Of a stretch of DNA of 6,273 nt, positions 5,923 to 6,273 are shown piece by piece. The notes beneath the pieces were generated by a model. The model saw nothing but the letters and a program-made list of their open reading frames with translations, was not told the origin of the DNA and did no database searches. Source of the stretch: Acidobacteriota bacterium (GTDB lineage: Bacteria > Acidobacteriota > Polarisedimenticolia > J045); NCBI GenBank assembly GCA_027001345.1, contig JALTMS010000240.1, positions 1 through 6,273 on the forward strand, given 5' to 3'. Position 1 is the stretch's first letter. Each line of letters begins with the position of its first letter. Both the position numbers and the translations under genes were made by a program.

Positions 5923-6273
5923 GACCGACCTCCCGCAAGAGCCGGGGGGGGCTCGGAGTGCCGGAAGCGGAATTGCCCGCCGCCGGTCCGCCGGTGATTT
6001 CCGCAAAGCTCTCGAGCACCTTCCAGGCCAGGTCCCGCCGCTGGTAGCGATCGAGAATGTAGCGCCTCCCCGCCGCCCCCATCGCCCGCCGCTCACGCTC
6101 GTCGAGCCCGGCCATGCGCACCATCGCCTCGGCCAGTTGCTCAGGCCTCTCCGGGGGGACGACGAAGCCGCAGCCCGCCTCCTCGACCAGTTCGGCCATC
6201 TCCCCCGCCGCGGCGACGATCACCGGTCGGCCGGCCGCGAGGTAGTCGAAGAGCTTGTTGGCCAGCACCATCT
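5915..6273 (-). CDS. GT4 family glycosyltransferase, C-terminal fragment (5' end outside window)
   Basis: This is the last ~119 codons of a glycosyltransferase whose beginning lies beyond the right edge. The visible part is the nucleotide-sugar-binding second Rossmann half of a GT-B fold GT4 enzyme. It has the stretch NKLFDYLAAGRPVI close to the edge, then GEMAELVEEAGCGFVVPPE, then a helical tail (AEAMVRMA, RRYILDRY, a terminal FAEITGG). The NKLFDYLAAG.PV pattern is the one seen in WbuB-like GT4 enzymes of O-antigen and capsule loci. The acidic residue of the GT4 E-x7-E motif would fall just outside or at the edge and cannot be checked. The enzyme would add a sugar to a lipid-linked glycan at the cytoplasmic face of the inner membrane; donor and acceptor cannot be told. 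The last ~20 residues are low-complexity (Ala/Ser/Pro/Arg) and contain an eight-base C run. The stop overlaps the next gene by 8 bp. The family call is firm; the specificity is unknown. Confidence 0.88.
   Translation of the reverse strand, partial: MVLANKLFDYLAAGRPVIVAAAGEMAELVEEAGCGFVVPPERPEQLAEAMVRMAGLDERERRAMGAAGRRYILDRYQRRDLAWKVLESFAEITGGPAAGNSASGTPSPPRLLREVGRE
5929..5934 (-). promoter_or_regulatory. Shine-Dalgarno for the LarA-like gene
   Basis: On the minus strand the sequence reads GGGAGG, then six bases (TCGGTC), then GTG. It lies inside the end of the upstream glycosyltransferase gene and decides the GTG start at 5922 over the upstream in-frame ATG at 6096. The GTGAGTGA overlap also contains the upstream stop, so translation is probably coupled. 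Confidence 0.7.
5944..5951. repeat. Eight-base G/C homopolymer near the 3' end of the glycosyltransferase gene
   Basis: There is a run of eight G on the plus strand (eight C in the coding strand), encoding Ser-Pro-Pro-Arg in the last ~15 codons of the glycosyltransferase. Losing one base would shift the reading into the frame of the downstream LarA-like gene. That frame is open from 6096 to 4681, so the two proteins would fuse. The run itself is plain in the sequence; any role in slippage is speculation. Confidence 0.6.

Noticed and set aside
4837..5997. A 386-codon open frame on the plus strand
   Set aside because: It is antisense to the LarA-like gene and has no domain signature; long antisense frames arise from high third-position GC.
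5923..6096. N-terminal extension of the LarA-like protein by 58 residues
   Set aside because: It overlaps the glycosyltransferase coding region out of frame and destroys the co-linear numbering with LarA; the GTG at 5922 has GGGAGG upstream.
1..6273. Possible CRISPR arrays, tRNAs, insertion sequences, internal promoters or terminators
   Set aside because: No direct repeat series, transposase motif, inverted-repeat boundary, tRNA-like fold or hairpin plus T-run was noticed. The window is continuous coding sequence except for a 3-bp gap.

Overview
This is a GC-rich window (mostly G/C, with strong third-position G/C). It is completely filled by seven genes, all on the minus strand, packed as one operon. 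The gene set is that of a surface-polysaccharide, capsule or O-antigen type locus. Reading in the direction of transcription, from high to low coordinates, the order is: the C-terminal end of a GT4 glycosyltransferase; a LarA-like (DUF2088) nickel-pincer racemase/epimerase homologue; a small undecaprenyl-phosphate sugar phosphotransferase; a PglD/NeuD-type left-handed beta-helix sugar acyltransferase; a membrane-anchored NodB-type polysaccharide deacetylase; a CapK/PaaK-type AMP-forming ligase; and the N-terminal part of a second GT4 glycosyltransferase that runs off the left edge. Nothing in the sequence fixes the taxon. The base composition and gene content fit a high-GC Gram-negative environmental bacterium, for example Acidobacteriota, Myxococcota or another delta-proteobacterial lineage, but this is a guess.

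The junctions are extremely tight: overlaps of 8, 4, 4 and 4 bp, then a 3-bp gap, then a 1-bp overlap. There is no room for internal promoters or terminators and none was seen. The promoter must lie to the right of the window and the terminator to the left. Two genes start with GTG, and good Shine-Dalgarno sequences support those starts. Apart from the 3-bp gap, the window has no non-coding DNA.

In the likely division of labour, the phosphotransferase loads the first sugar-1-phosphate onto the lipid carrier at the inner membrane, and the two GT4 enzymes extend it on the cytoplasmic face. The beta-helix enzyme N- or O-acylates a (nucleotide) sugar, and the deacetylase trims N-acetyl groups from the glycan. 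The less ordinary part is the pairing of a LarA homologue, whose cofactor- and substrate-binding residues are all visible, with a CapK-type acid-activating enzyme and an acyltransferase in one co-translated unit. One reading is that the operon makes, stereochemically adjusts and activates a 2-hydroxy acid used as a substituent on the glycan. That reading is an inference, not something the sequence proves.
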